NCBI GenBank assembly: GCA_012934845.2
Contig: WNNJ02001015.1
Location: 1-64,000, forward strand
Direction of reading: 5' to 3'
DNA: 64,000 nucleotides
Origin: Pomphorhynchus laevis
Lineage: Eukaryota; Acanthocephala; Palaeacanthocephala; Echinorhynchida; Pomphorhynchidae
A program made the position numbers and the translations under genes. Positions 38,401-49,315 of the stretch are shown here, piece by piece (positions within the stretch are counted from its first letter, which is position 1; each line of letters starts with the position of its first letter). The notes under the pieces are model-generated. The model was not told the DNA's origin. It made no database searches and saw only the letters and a program-made list of their open reading frames with translations.

Positions 38401-38480
38401 ATCACGATGAGATTAACTGGCAATAGGCGAAACCTGAATTGAACGCATCACTCGACGACAGATCGGTTGAGCCTGAACCT
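35465..38480 (-). pseudogene. Heavily decayed LINE, reverse transcriptase and endonuclease
   Basis: Reading the minus strand from right to left: an endonuclease-like region (about 38050-37280), a connector including ACRGGNPRTAWWTSLVRA (37000-37060), then NLMEDPITFIEVITIIHKIR, VEGMKWITRLFNVALKSGKV and TSNW (36391-36640). Next come REYSNYEGISLLS, a LVYMCFVDLKNAFDYVPRDR segment (motif A near 36090-36165) and a C-terminal end near 35470 with RLVRALPP. The KVTxxW, NYxGISLLS and MCFVDLxxAFD pattern is typical of a LINE family widespread in molluscs, worms and fish (RTE/CR1-like; clade not certain). Many stops and frame changes mean it is old. It lies antisense to the host gene. Confidence 0.8.
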
Positions 38481-39832
38481 TAGCGGTACATGCATATTAA
38501 TCGAATATATAATTATATAACACATTATTAATGTATATAAAGTGATTAATATATTTTGGCTGTTAGTTTTGAGATAAACCAACTCAATACTACATCTTAT
38601 TGTTACTCTTATCTACATATTAAACCGTTAATGATTAATTATTTATTTTATAAATAAATATTTTACTAAAAAATGTTTATACTCAATATATTTCTGAGAT
38701 AATTTATTTTTCAACGCTATTAATTTTTCATATTCTAAATATATAATAATTTATATATTATCGGCTATGATTACTAATTAAATTAAAACTTTCAAATTAT
38801 ATAAAGTGATTGACATCGTTTGTCTGTTAGTTTTGAGATAAACCAATTAAAAACACTAATTAAAAGCGTTATTTCCATTAAGTCAATGAGCTTATGCATT
38901 CCTTTGACGCATTGCTATTCTCCAAGCGCAATACGGGATATGTCGGGAAGATGGACTGTACGATCAGGTAATTTTTTTTATTAACTTATATAAAAAATTA
39001 ACTTATTTAAAAATAGTCATTTTAAATTTGTAGATTATAACCTAAATAGTATTTTGAGAACATCACAATTCGAAATGACTGATATCATCTAATGTATTTT
39101 ATTAATGACCTATTAGAATGTAATATATATTATATCCATGTGTTATGTACGACTTATAACAAGTCGTATTTATAACATGACACAAAATGACCTTGGAACA
39201 CAATATTTTACGTGATCTGGGTAATTATATATTTTCATGGCGACTTTTGAATAAAAGTAAGAGGTATTTTTAAAAAGAAACCGACTTTAGAATTGTTTTT
39301 AAGATAAAATTCGGATTCGGATTAGATAAGATTCGGATTTTACAAAAAAGAATCTAAGGTGATTTTATAATTATGCGAATACTTCGTTAATAATTAAATC
39401 ATCGTTATTATATCTATTACTGTGGACAGGTTCTTTTATGAAGGTAATTTTCAGAATATCTCAAAATTAATGTACTTTGTATTTAATCTTGACAAAACGA
39501 AGGTTTCAAATATTAGCATATATAGTCATATATAGTCATATAATTGGTAGATATACTACATTAATGTGTGAAGACTGAACGATTTAAATATCCAAACATT
39601 GAAATATAAAGAATGTTAAGAACCAAAAATTAAATATCCCCAAATTAAATTAGTTAAATTCTTTAATGATGGCGAATTGTCTATTGGTTTGAAATGCCGA
39701 TCGAATTGCTTCGCCTTTAAAGTGCGTTTGTGCCGGAAAAGCGGCACATTCAAACGTTTTAAATTTTAATTGAATTTGTTTCGATGAACACAAAAAATAA
39801 ATGAACTCTGTGAAACGTATGCTATATTTTAG

Positions 39833-39962
39833 ACATGTCAGGGTATAACAGTGATGGACCCGCAAGTCGATCATCAAATCGAAGGCATTGCAAACCAAAT
39901 ATATTTCCTTTTGAGAAAAACAAAATTCAAGGCGTCAAAGGCATTAAGGCTATATTTGGAAG
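39833..39962 (+). CDS. PPFIBP1: Liprin-beta exon 8, pre-SAM GIxxIFG motif
   Basis: Acceptor GCTATATTTTAG precedes 39833 and donor GTAAGA follows 39962. With one base from exon 7 it reads DMSGYNSDGPASRSSNRRHC then FPFEKNKIQGVKGIKAIFG, leaving in phase 2. The KGIKAIFG end aligns with the RGIMKLFGKLRRSQS motif that precedes the first SAM domain in vertebrate liprin-beta. A second AG at 39840-39841 would start the exon at 39842 in the same phase, dropping three residues; the upstream acceptor has the better T-rich tract. The next exon is 15 kb away and matches the phase exactly. Confidence 0.85.
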
Positions 39963-41837
39963 GTAAGATCTAGCAAGTGTTTCATTTGATATAAGCGTTT
40001 TTTATTACTTCAATGAAAAATCTTTTAGTTTTACTAAAATTATAAATAATATTGTTTAAGGCTTCAAGACACTGTATATTAATCAGTTAGATAAAACTAA
40101 TAAATATATCATGAATCAGGTAAGATATTTGGTAAATCAAGCCTAAGCACAGTAACATGATGTTATAATTTTAAAAGTAGAAACTAAACAACCAGGCAAT
40201 TAAGAACCACATCATTACAGATGATGTAGAATTATGGCTACAAATTATTGTTCTTAATTGCGTCGGATAAAACGTTAAATACAACGTCGAAAAAAAACGT
40301 ATGCGGTAAAACGTATTTTTAAAAAATAAACCACGATATTTTAGGGGATTGCGCCATTCTAAATTAATTTGCTAGATTTAGCAGTAAACCGGAACTGTAT
40401 ATGAAATAATTCAGAAGGTGCTTTAGAGTGTTGTATACTTCAATAGGAGTTCATTTAGTAAAACAAATGAACGCTTGCTATTTGTAATTGTGTTGTAAAA
40501 ATAAAAATTTTACAATTGCGGATATCATGTACGTGCACGGCTAGGGCTATCCAAGCGCGATCTGTGCTCAGCCACGTCAGAACGATTTGATTAGCCTTGT
40601 AAAATTAATTTGCAGAACTCTACAATATCTAGTATTTGATAGATTACCTTTGGTGCAGCAAATGACATCTTATATCCGTTGCAGTGCTTAACGGAAATGA
40701 CAGTCTAATTTAAATGTAAATTAAAATAATCTAACTTTATTTACATACACATCTAAGGTCTTATCGGTTTGTCATTTCCAAGCTTTATGTAAAATCTTTA
40801 TCACATTTTATACTATGTTAGAGATCGCATCTTCTTTAAAAATATTAGGTTAGAGGAACTTATTTTAGTATTAGAAAAATAACTTTTATATTTAACAAAA
40901 AAGTAATGACGTCATAACCTAGTCGGTTATAACTTCTCACAAAAAGTCGTTATAAGGTATATATTTTACATTTTTGAAGACTTCAAAGTTGTATGATTCA
41001 AGTACGCTAATTATTTATACAACATTTATTTATTATTAAATCAATAATTATTGATGAATGAATAACTAATTATTTATTATTTGACAATTATTAACAATTA
41101 TTGGAAAATAAAAAAAGGAAAGTCAATTTTTGATCCGAAAGAATTTGATAAAACCTTATTTGTATGAATTTAACATAAATCATAAGTATATTTATATAGT
41201 TAGTATTTCCAAGGTTTTAAAGTCTATAATAATAGTTATAATGTCTTCGAACATATTTAACTCTTTTCAATCGCCTTTACACTGTTAAGCCCTATTTGAT
41301 GCACTTTAAACCCATTTAATTATCTTTGTGCAAAGATAATTTAATAACATTATCTTTAATTGAGCTGGCAGTGTATTTTTTTGATTCAGTTCGTCTTCGT
41401 TTCTTCCCGCATTTGGTTGCAAAAACAAATAAAATGTATTTAGTTGCGCTCTCTCACTTAAACTAGTTCAACCTAAACGCTTTTAACTATGATATTAGTT
41501 CTGATCCATATTTCAGAGATGACAGTATACCATAGTTTGACGATTGCAAGTCAATATAACATATTTGACAATATTCCGATCAAAATCTTTATTTATTAAG
41601 TTATCTGATCAACAATTTGTTGATTAGCTGTTTGTGTATTTGGCTTAACCGCATTACTGCGTCGTTATTTTGTGTTTCTATCATTTCAACTTAGAAATGT
41701 CCCGTCTAAGCTGAATGTCGTACTCATCAAATATGCTGACTCTAATTATATGACCTATCCCGATAAATTTAGTTACGAATTTTTACATAAACACTTTCCT
41801 TGATCATTTATGAAATTTATTGTTGATTATGATAAAC

Positions 41838-42070
41838 ATGCACTGTGAATGATCAAAATTGAAATGGCAAGACATTTCAATTTATTGAATGTCTTGCCAG
41901 AAATTTCAGAAAATTTATTGAATTTTCGATTCCAGTTTGGAATCATCATCAGAAATTGTAATTAGCTAGAAAATTCAATAAATTTTCTGACTCATGCGGG
42001 GCGTCTTGCCATTTCAATTTTGATCATTTAACATTGACCCCGAGCACCTTCCGTTTCCATGCACTGTGAA
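41838..42070. mobile_element. TIR element flanked by a 12-bp direct repeat
   Basis: Perfect 26-bp terminal inverted repeats at 41848-41873 and 42003-42028 (left end starts AATGATCAAAATTGAAATGG). A second inverted pair inside (GAAATTTCAGAAAATTTATTGAATTTT and its inverse) makes a cruciform-like core. ATGCACTGTGAA occurs at 41838-41849 and again at 42059-42070, like a target-site duplication, though the right copy sits 30 bp beyond the TIR. No coding capacity. Confidence 0.82.
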
Positions 42071-42662
42071 GGGTAATATTATGTTTATAACTTTTCCTAT
42101 ATATTGTTTTCCGGAAACTCATGGTCATCCATTAGGACATCTAAAGTTTTCGGCCTCTGTTCTATTTTTTTTTCGTTATGAAAACCCCTTTTTTAAATTT
42201 TTTCTTTAAATAAAAGATGTTACAATCTGCTTTAGAACGTTATTTGTTGAATATTCTTCTAATATGTTGTACTTAAAACTATTCTCTTTATCGATTTATT
42301 TGAGTTTCTCCCTTACTGAACCTGCTCTAAATGCCTACCCTAAATCAGGGGTTTTTATTTAAAAAAATAAAAAAGTTTTAATTTCAGTTGCAAAACAGTT
42401 TTTACTGTTTTGCGACAAAACAGTAAAAGTGTAACTAAATACAGTACAAAAAGCAAATACCCTTTATTGTAATCTGACTGCTGATCAATTAGGCCTTATC
42501 GACTAGTATGTCCAATACTTTTGGTTAACACGAAATTGCTGACTAATCAAAAAGCTGTTGTAGATGATGATAGACCTTTTTGATTGCAAATAAAGTTTAG
42601 CAATTTGATTAAAATTGTAGAAATGCACCGCTAGCTGACTACCACTTAATAACACTTCCAAA

Positions 42663-42698
42663 TTTAAAGCCAGAGTTTAAATAAACTCTGGCTTTAAA
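42663..42698. repeat. Perfect hairpin, 17-bp arms, 2-base loop
   Basis: TTTAAAGCCAGAGTTTA (42663-42679), AA, then its exact inverse (42682-42698). Confidence 0.88.
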
Positions 42699-43090
42699 AT
42701 ATTCTATATTTTAATTCTATCGCTTTTATCTTGATTATTTTTAACATCTAATACGTGCCATTTATGACAATAAAAATGAGAATTAACATAATCTGCAAAA
42801 ATGAAAATGAGATTAAGATTAAATGTCATAGCACTTAAAACATAGCTCAAAACATGTAGTCTTTAAATAGAAAAGCAATATCTTGCTGTTTGTAGAATAT
42901 ATCAGAAAAATGTGTTAAATAAACGAATATTAGCATATGTTTCCGATGAAACAAAAGGGTAAGTAGGAAACACGCACATTTTATCTTGTTTATTCACAAA
43001 ATTTCTGTAAAATTGTTTATTGCTGATTATCAGATTAAAATTTATAGTTTGTAGTTATATAAATTAAAAATACGAATTTAATTAATTAAT

Positions 43091-45257
43091 GAATTAAATC
43101 AGCTAACTGAGTCTACGTATTGTTATATAATTATAAAATAAACAAAACATAATAATGCTAAATCAAAATTTAATAATTAAATAATAAAATTAATAATTGT
43201 TTTTAGATTTTCTATAATTTAAATCAAGTTAAAAAATAAAAATAAAAATAAAAATAAAACTAAAAAATAAAATTTAAAATAAACGTCATTTTTATGAATT
43301 GACTAATAAATAACAGACGTTGTATCAGAATAAGAATTAGAGGTCATCAGGAGGAACTGCTATGCTATCAGGTTTCGGCCCCTAACTCCTCTACCCAACA
43401 TAGCAGCGGGGCCAAATACATGCTAATGATGTATTTCCTCTGAAATAACTATCTAGTATCTTATTCTAATGCAAAGTATATTTTTTATTATCCATCCATA
43501 AAAATTCGCCACTTTAGAGTTTAAATTTATTCTTTATATTATTGTGTTGATTTATATATTTTACTATTTTCTGCTTGATGTTATTTTTATAGTAACCTAG
43601 TTTAAAATATGTATCTATAAAATTATTTAAATGATTTTGAAGAAAGCCAATATCATTACATATTGTTGCAATTCTTAAAATTTCATTATTTAATGTATTA
43701 TATTTTATATTATATGGTATGCATGAATGCTCATGCAAAAAATGTTTCTTGTAAATTTAAATATGTCATCTTTACGATATAAATTAATAGTAGTTTTAGT
43801 TAATGTTAATTTAATGTTCATATCTAGATATACACCTTCTTTATCATTAATATTGGTTTTGTTAAGAATAAGGCTTTCTGGATAAATGTGCTCACTAATT
43901 GAATAAAAATTATTAGAATTAAATACACATATATCATCAATGTATCGAAACATATATTTCATATATTTATATTGTTTAGATTTAGTTTTTACACAGTTAT
44001 GAACAAATTCATATTCTATAAAGCTTAAAAACAAGTCAGCTATAATTGGGCTACTATTACCACCCATTGGAACACCTTTTACTTGTCTAAATATAGATGT
44101 CCCTACTTTTAAATAATTTTGATTTATCAAAATATTTAAGGATTCTATTAATTCAATTTTATCCATATATTTATATTTATTTGATGGTTTAATTTTTGTT
44201 AGATAGGCGTTATAATTATTATAACATATATATGTATATCTTTTTCCGAATATAAGGTTAATTAATTTTACTAACGCTTCTTTAATATCTACTAAATCTA
44301 GATTTGTATAAAGCGTACTAAAATCGTATGTATTTATATTTTGAAAATTTATTCCTTTTGTCTGTTCTAAAAATTCTTTTGTAGAATTAATACTGAAATA
44401 GTGTTTTATACCAGTATTAATTTCGATTACCTTGCAATATTTTTTAAAGTGTGCTTTAATTACTTTAAGTATTTTATTCATATAGACAGAAAGTGGTTTT
44501 AATGTACATTTAAACGCACTACATATTAACCTAGGTTTTATTGGATTTTTATGTAATTTTGGATTCCAATATAATATAGGTATAGTTTTATTATCTAATT
44601 CAACCTTTATACCCTTTTTATCCATTATAGAACAGTGACTTGTAATAATTGTTTCTAAACTCAACTCACTACGTTCATATGTTGGATTTACATTTAAATC
44701 ATTAGAATTAACCTCTTTCATTAGTATATCATAATAAAGCTTTTTGCATATGAAGACAAAGTTATTACTAGCTTTATCAATAGTTGTTATTATATAGTTA
44801 TCCTTTAATTTAGTAAGTTCTTTATACATATCTTTATTAATTTTATCTTTCTTTTATAATTGTTTGTTATTTTCATTTTATTTTTAATTTTATCAAATAT
44901 ATAATCTTTACAAATGTTTATCTTAGATATATTCGAGCTTTCACTATTAATCAGCTTACTAAAGTAATCATTTAAGTTATTATATAACGAACTGTAAATT
45001 TTATTTTTGTCGTTGTTGTTATTTAATCTATATTTATACCCTTTTGATAGCAGCTTTCTTAATTCACAATTTTCAATTAATTCTAGATTATGGGTACATA
45101 TATGTTCATTTATTTTATCAAAACTAAGACTTTTACAATTGCATTCTGTTTCCATTATGTTTCTAATATTATCGTTACATACTGATTTCAACTCTTTATT
45201 ATAATTACAAATTTTCCTTGTGGCGCTAATATTTATATTATAGAAAACCATTATCAT
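43091..45257 (-). mobile_element. Penelope-like element, longest copy
   Basis: Minus strand, 5' to 3' from the right. N-terminal segment 44805-45257 has ICNYNKELKSVCNDNIRNIM, ECNCKSLSFDKINEHICTHN (a Cys/His cluster) and CELRKLLSKGYKYR. The main part, 43705-44829, opens with YIITTIDKASNNFVFICKK, then PILYWNPKLHKNPIKPRLIC, YDFSTLYTN (motif A), RQVKGVPMGGNSSPI and FRYIDDICVF (catalytic YIDD). The tail is 43514-43738, then the 3' UTR to the terminal module at 43091. The DKxxxxFVxxK, PKLHKxPxxPR and YIDD layout is that of Penelope-like RTs, close to the group in cnidarian genomes with a PCxC..H..TGDL..LRxLxxKGPKYR N-terminus. No GIY-YIG domain is seen after the RT. The frame is broken in about two places. 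Confidence 0.85.
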
Positions 45258-46310
45258 TGCATGTTATAGCAATTCTTAAAATTTCATTATTTAATGTATT
45301 ATATTTTATATATTATATAAAATATATATAATATCTTAATATTATAATACCTCTTAATAGTTTTAATTGATTTAATATTATATGGTATGCATGAATGCTC
45401 ATGCAGAAATATGTTTATTGTAAATTTAACCATGTAATTTATACAATATAAATTAATGATAGTTTTAGTTAATGTTATTTTAATGTTCATATCTAGATAT
45501 TTATATGTATAAATATATTCATTGTTTTCAATTAATTCTAGATTATGGGTACATATATGTTCATTTATTTTATCAAAACTAAGACTTTTACAATTGCATT
45601 CTGTTTCCATTATGTTTCTAATATTATCGTTACATATTGATTTTAATTCTTTATTATAATTACAAATTTTTCGTCCTAATGGTGGTAGGAGTTTATACCT
45701 TATTTTAGGAATATATTTACTTAAATCTGATCCGATTATTTCTTTACTTTTAGAAATATATTATTTTTGTTAAAAATTTCACCCATTTTCTCACCTGCAT
45801 ATCCATCAAAGGAATTCGACATAACTTTTGTGGACTTCATTTATTTCAGATAATGAACTGATTAATCATATCAGGTTACTGAGTCTACGTATATTAAATT
45901 ATTTATAGATTAAACATAATAATAAATAAAAATTATAAAATTATAAAATTATTCCCATCTCTCTGGCATACTCAAATACTGTGCTACCATCTACAGAGAG
46001 CTTTACAAGTCCTCTTTTGATCATTCTAGACGTGCACAAAAATGTATAAAATACCAAACATTATCTTCTAAAAATTAATTCTATTTTATTAAAATTTTTA
46101 CCCATTTTCTTCCCTACATATCTGCCATAGGAATTTGAAATACAATATTTTTCGTGGGTTTTATCTATTTCAGATAATGAACTGATTAATCATATCAGGT
46201 TACTGAGTCTACATATATTAAATTATTTATAGATTAAACATAATAAATAAAATAATAAAATAAAAATAAATCGTTTAATAATTGTATATAAGATTTTATA
46301 TAACAAAATT
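45258..46310 (-). mobile_element. Head-to-tail chain of Penelope-like leader and ORF fragments
   Basis: Directly upstream (minus sense) of the 43091 copy. 45258-45420 carries a C-terminal RT piece (HEHSCIPYNIK, LNNEILRIA). 45520-45720 carries an N-terminal piece (METECNCKSLSFDKINEHIC). 45780-45830 carries a likely true N-terminus, MSNSFDGYAGEKMGEIFNK, after a leader GTTCATTATCTGAAATAAAT and the module ACGTAGACTCAGTAACCTGA at 45872-45891. A second leader, 46080-46265, repeats the arrangement with SNSYGRYVGKKMGKNFNK, then a short unrelated-looking reading stretch ending KLSVDGSTVFEYAREMGIIL and the next module. All pieces share orientation. Confidence 0.72.
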
Positions 46311-46979
46311 TATTTAATTCATTTTATTTAATTAAACTTATAATTAAAAATTTAAAATTGAAATTTGAATACAAAATTTAACAAAAACTTTATTTTAAAT
46401 ATAATTATTTTCAATTAAATTTTCGCCTCCTTTCCACCCAATAATTTACAATTATCATTTATTTTTCATTTAATTAGATTTTACTAGTGAAATATTAAAA
46501 TTAGAAAATAATTTTATATATTATTTATGATAAATTTCATCATAAAAAACTCTATCATAAACTTTTGTTAATAAAAAAGTTTATAATCACAGTTTGTGAA
46601 AAATGGTTTTATTATGCAGCTAGTAAGTGGTTAAATATAATTTTATCCAGTTTTGCTGATACTTCTCCAAAATTAAAACCAAAAATTAAAATGGAAAATG
46701 GTTATATTTTTCCAATAGTGATCGTATATCCTTGAACATCAAGGTTATCACATATGATTAATCTCAAATTGATGACATTTAGATCAAAATAATCTGATAT
46801 TTTGGAACCAAAATATGTTTAACGCATCGATAAAATTTCTACATTTTGTAATTTCGCCATTAAGCAGATATGAACAATTAGCGAATTTTATGTTATAGGA
46901 AATTGTAAAAAAGGAATAGACTTATGATGAGTGCATTAAATAGTTACAATTCTTAATCTCAGGCATCTTGATGAAACTG

Positions 46980-47220
46980 AATTCGTGCTGATTACGAAAA
47001 AGTGTCGATCAATCAGCCGAATTTAGAATTAAACACCAACACCACCCATTACTCTCTTTCACCCTGGCTTCAGATCGTCTTTGGCGGGTTTGATGTTATT
47101 GACGAAAATTATGGTTCTATTTGACATTAAAAATACATCTGTATGACGCAGTTACGTGCTCAAAGTGGTAACGTTTCGATCTCTGAATATAAGGTCTATT
47201 CTAGGGTAACCTATAAATAT
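46980..47220. other. Moderately GC-richer stretch, unassigned
   Basis: Composition stands out from the AT-rich flanks and the minus strand has short open stretches, but no motif is recognised. It may be a scrap of a retroelement. Confidence 0.25.
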
Positions 47221-47324
47221 TGACTTGAAAAAGGGATATAAAATAACAAAAACTTTGTTTTAAATATAATTATTTTCAATAAAAAATAATTTATTGAAAT
47301 AAATTACTTCATTTTCAATTAATT

Positions 47325-47400
47325 AGTGGTGAGCTGTCCATCGTTTTGATTTCGAGTGATTAAATTGTATTTTGTCTTTATTGTCATTGTCGTTGTTTTG
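47325..47400 (+). pseudogene. Fragment matching the 38040-38115 end of the minus-strand LINE
   Basis: Shares TGTCCATCGTTTTGATTTC, GAATTGTAT or AAATTGTAT, and TTATTGTCATTGT with 38053-38108, in the same + orientation. It is a separate short copy of the upstream end of that repeat. Confidence 0.65.
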
Positions 47401-47656
47401 GAATTTATTGATTTCAATTAGTGTTTATTGATCCTGCTCCAAATTGCAAAGAATTTTAATAAGTAAAATTGCCAAATACGTCAATGAAATAAACGTTTTA
47501 AAATATTATAAAAAATAAAGCACGATCAACATCAATTATTTTTAAACATATTTATTATTAATGATTATTATTGGAAATTATTATCGAGTCTGGCTACTCA
47601 ATTCCAATTAAACAGTTTAAATTATTTAGAATTTTGGATCAATAAAATACTATTTT

Positions 47657-47980
47657 ATTTTATATATTTCGCTATCAGCTGATAGCATCACCAGAAAACA
47701 ACACATGCATTTTTTGTACGTTTGTAAATTGTACGTTTTGTTTTGAGTGTTGAAGCTAGTGAAATATAAAAATAAACTTGTGTTCATTGATCCTTTATTT
47801 TTTAAATTAATATAATATTATTAATTTAATAATAATTATTAAATTATACGTTTCGGCAATTTTAATCATTTTGAATTTCGGAGCAGACTCAATAAACCAC
47901 TTATTTATTTTTATATTCCGCTAGCTGCCGGTAACATCATCAGCTAAACAAAACGTGCACATCATGTTTTGTTCATCATA
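47657..47980. mobile_element. Two foldback-module elements
   Basis: 47657-47776: left TATATTTCGCTATCAGCTGA then TAGCATCACCAG, right inverse-like GTTGAAGCTAGTGAAATATA, around a 60-bp centre containing TTGTACGTTTGTAAATTGTA. 47895-47980: TTTTTATATTCCGCTAGCTG then CCGGTAACATCATCAGC, followed by an AACGTGCACATCATGTTTTG hairpin-like stretch. Same module as 8646-8813 and 51779-51980. Confidence 0.6.
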
Positions 47981-49021
47981 TAAGTTATTATTTTTTATAA
48001 TTTCAAATATATAAACTATAAATTATCATTTTAAATGATTTTAAATATAAACTTAATTATCCTATAATTTGCTTTTATTTTTTGTAATTCTTTGCTATTA
48101 TCTAGTCAAACAAAAATTAATGGATTTCATAATTCGTTGAGGTAATTCCTTCGAATATTGAATCGACTACTGTTCCATATGACATTATATAACATCAAAC
48201 ACTTTTTAATAGCATTTTCATGAAGATACAATTACATCAAGATATACTTTAGCCATGAAAGTTGTTATTCGTGATATTTGTGATAACTTTTGAAATTTGA
48301 ATTTCAAAATTGAAATATTTTAAAAATATATTTCGTAAATATTCACATATTTGTGTTATTTTATTCATCTTTTCCAGAAGTTACAATACAAAAAAACAGT
48401 GCTTACCTTGATTATCTTAAAAAAAATTAACCAGAATCAGACGGATGCGCTACTGCGTGTTCACATGTAAATTGTCGATAATTATGTGATATTATTAGCG
48501 CACTTAATATAATTAATTGTAACTAAGTTTACAAAAATATTTAGTATATTTAAATATATTAAAGTATATATTAATATATTTAATATATAAATATATTAAA
48601 TATTTAAATATATATAAGTTTACAAAATTCAATTTTGTTGAATGATATTTATAAATATAGTCATACTTTAATTATGATTAAGTCACATATTTATCAAGCA
48701 GAATATTGAAATTACTAAGGACAACCATAACATAATAGATCAATTTGCAATCTAAAGTAAAAAGCAACTCAAAAGTGAACAAAAACAAATTATAATTATT
48801 TAAACGATGATTTATCCGCTCCTGCTACTCTTAATTAAAATATACTAATCAGCAAGATTGATTTATTACGAAAAAACACGGTTTTGTCACCGATACTGTA
48901 AAATTTAGATATAAATTTAGTATCTAAAAATTTAGATATTCATCTGTCGAGTATTTTTATCTGTTGCCTTAATTACTATATAAATAATAATTTTTAAAAA
49001 TTATTATGAATATAATAATAT

Positions 49022-49315
49022 TTTATAATAGCAGTTCCTCCTGATGACTAGCAGTTCCTCCTGATGCATAGCAGTTCCTCCTGATGACCTCTAATTCTCA
49101 TTATGTGACAATGCCTCTTATTTATTAGTCAATTCATAAAAATTAACTTTTTAAATTTCAATGTTTTATTTTAACTTGATATAAATTAAAGAAAATCTAA
49201 AAACTATTATTAACTTTAATATTTAATTATTAAATTTTGATTTAGCATTATTATGTTTTGTTTATTTTATAATTATATTAAATACGTAGACTCAGTTAGC
49301 TGATTTGATTTATCA
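49022..49315 (+). mobile_element. Penelope-like 3'-UTR copy with triplicated 20-mer
   Basis: Starts with three near-identical units of TAGCAGTTCCTCCTGATG (beginning 49029, 49049 and 49069, period 20). It continues CTCTAATTCTC, TTATTAGTCAATTCATAAAAA and ends at ACGTAGACTCAGTTAGCTGA (49284-49303). Inverse orientation to the 43091 copy. No coding part. Confidence 0.8.

Larger units (their letters stand above)
27938..39832 (+). other. Intron 7 (11.9 kb)
   Basis: 27938-29390 is plain AT-rich intron. 29395-33690 is the GATA-type minisatellite with a 1.8 kb inserted block. 33700-35460 is AT-rich with a hairpin near 34162-34182 (TTCACCTA..TAGGTGAA) and a foldback module at 34886-34985. 35465-38480 is a decayed LINE. 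38500-39830 is AT-rich and contains two copies of TGTTAGTTTTGAGATAAACC (near 38560 and 38827) and a hairpin near 39133-39180. Confidence 0.6.

Noticed and set aside
39842-39962. Alternative acceptor for exon 8
   Set aside because: Keeps the frame and may be used, but the AG at 39831-39832 has the better T-rich tract; noted in the exon entry only.
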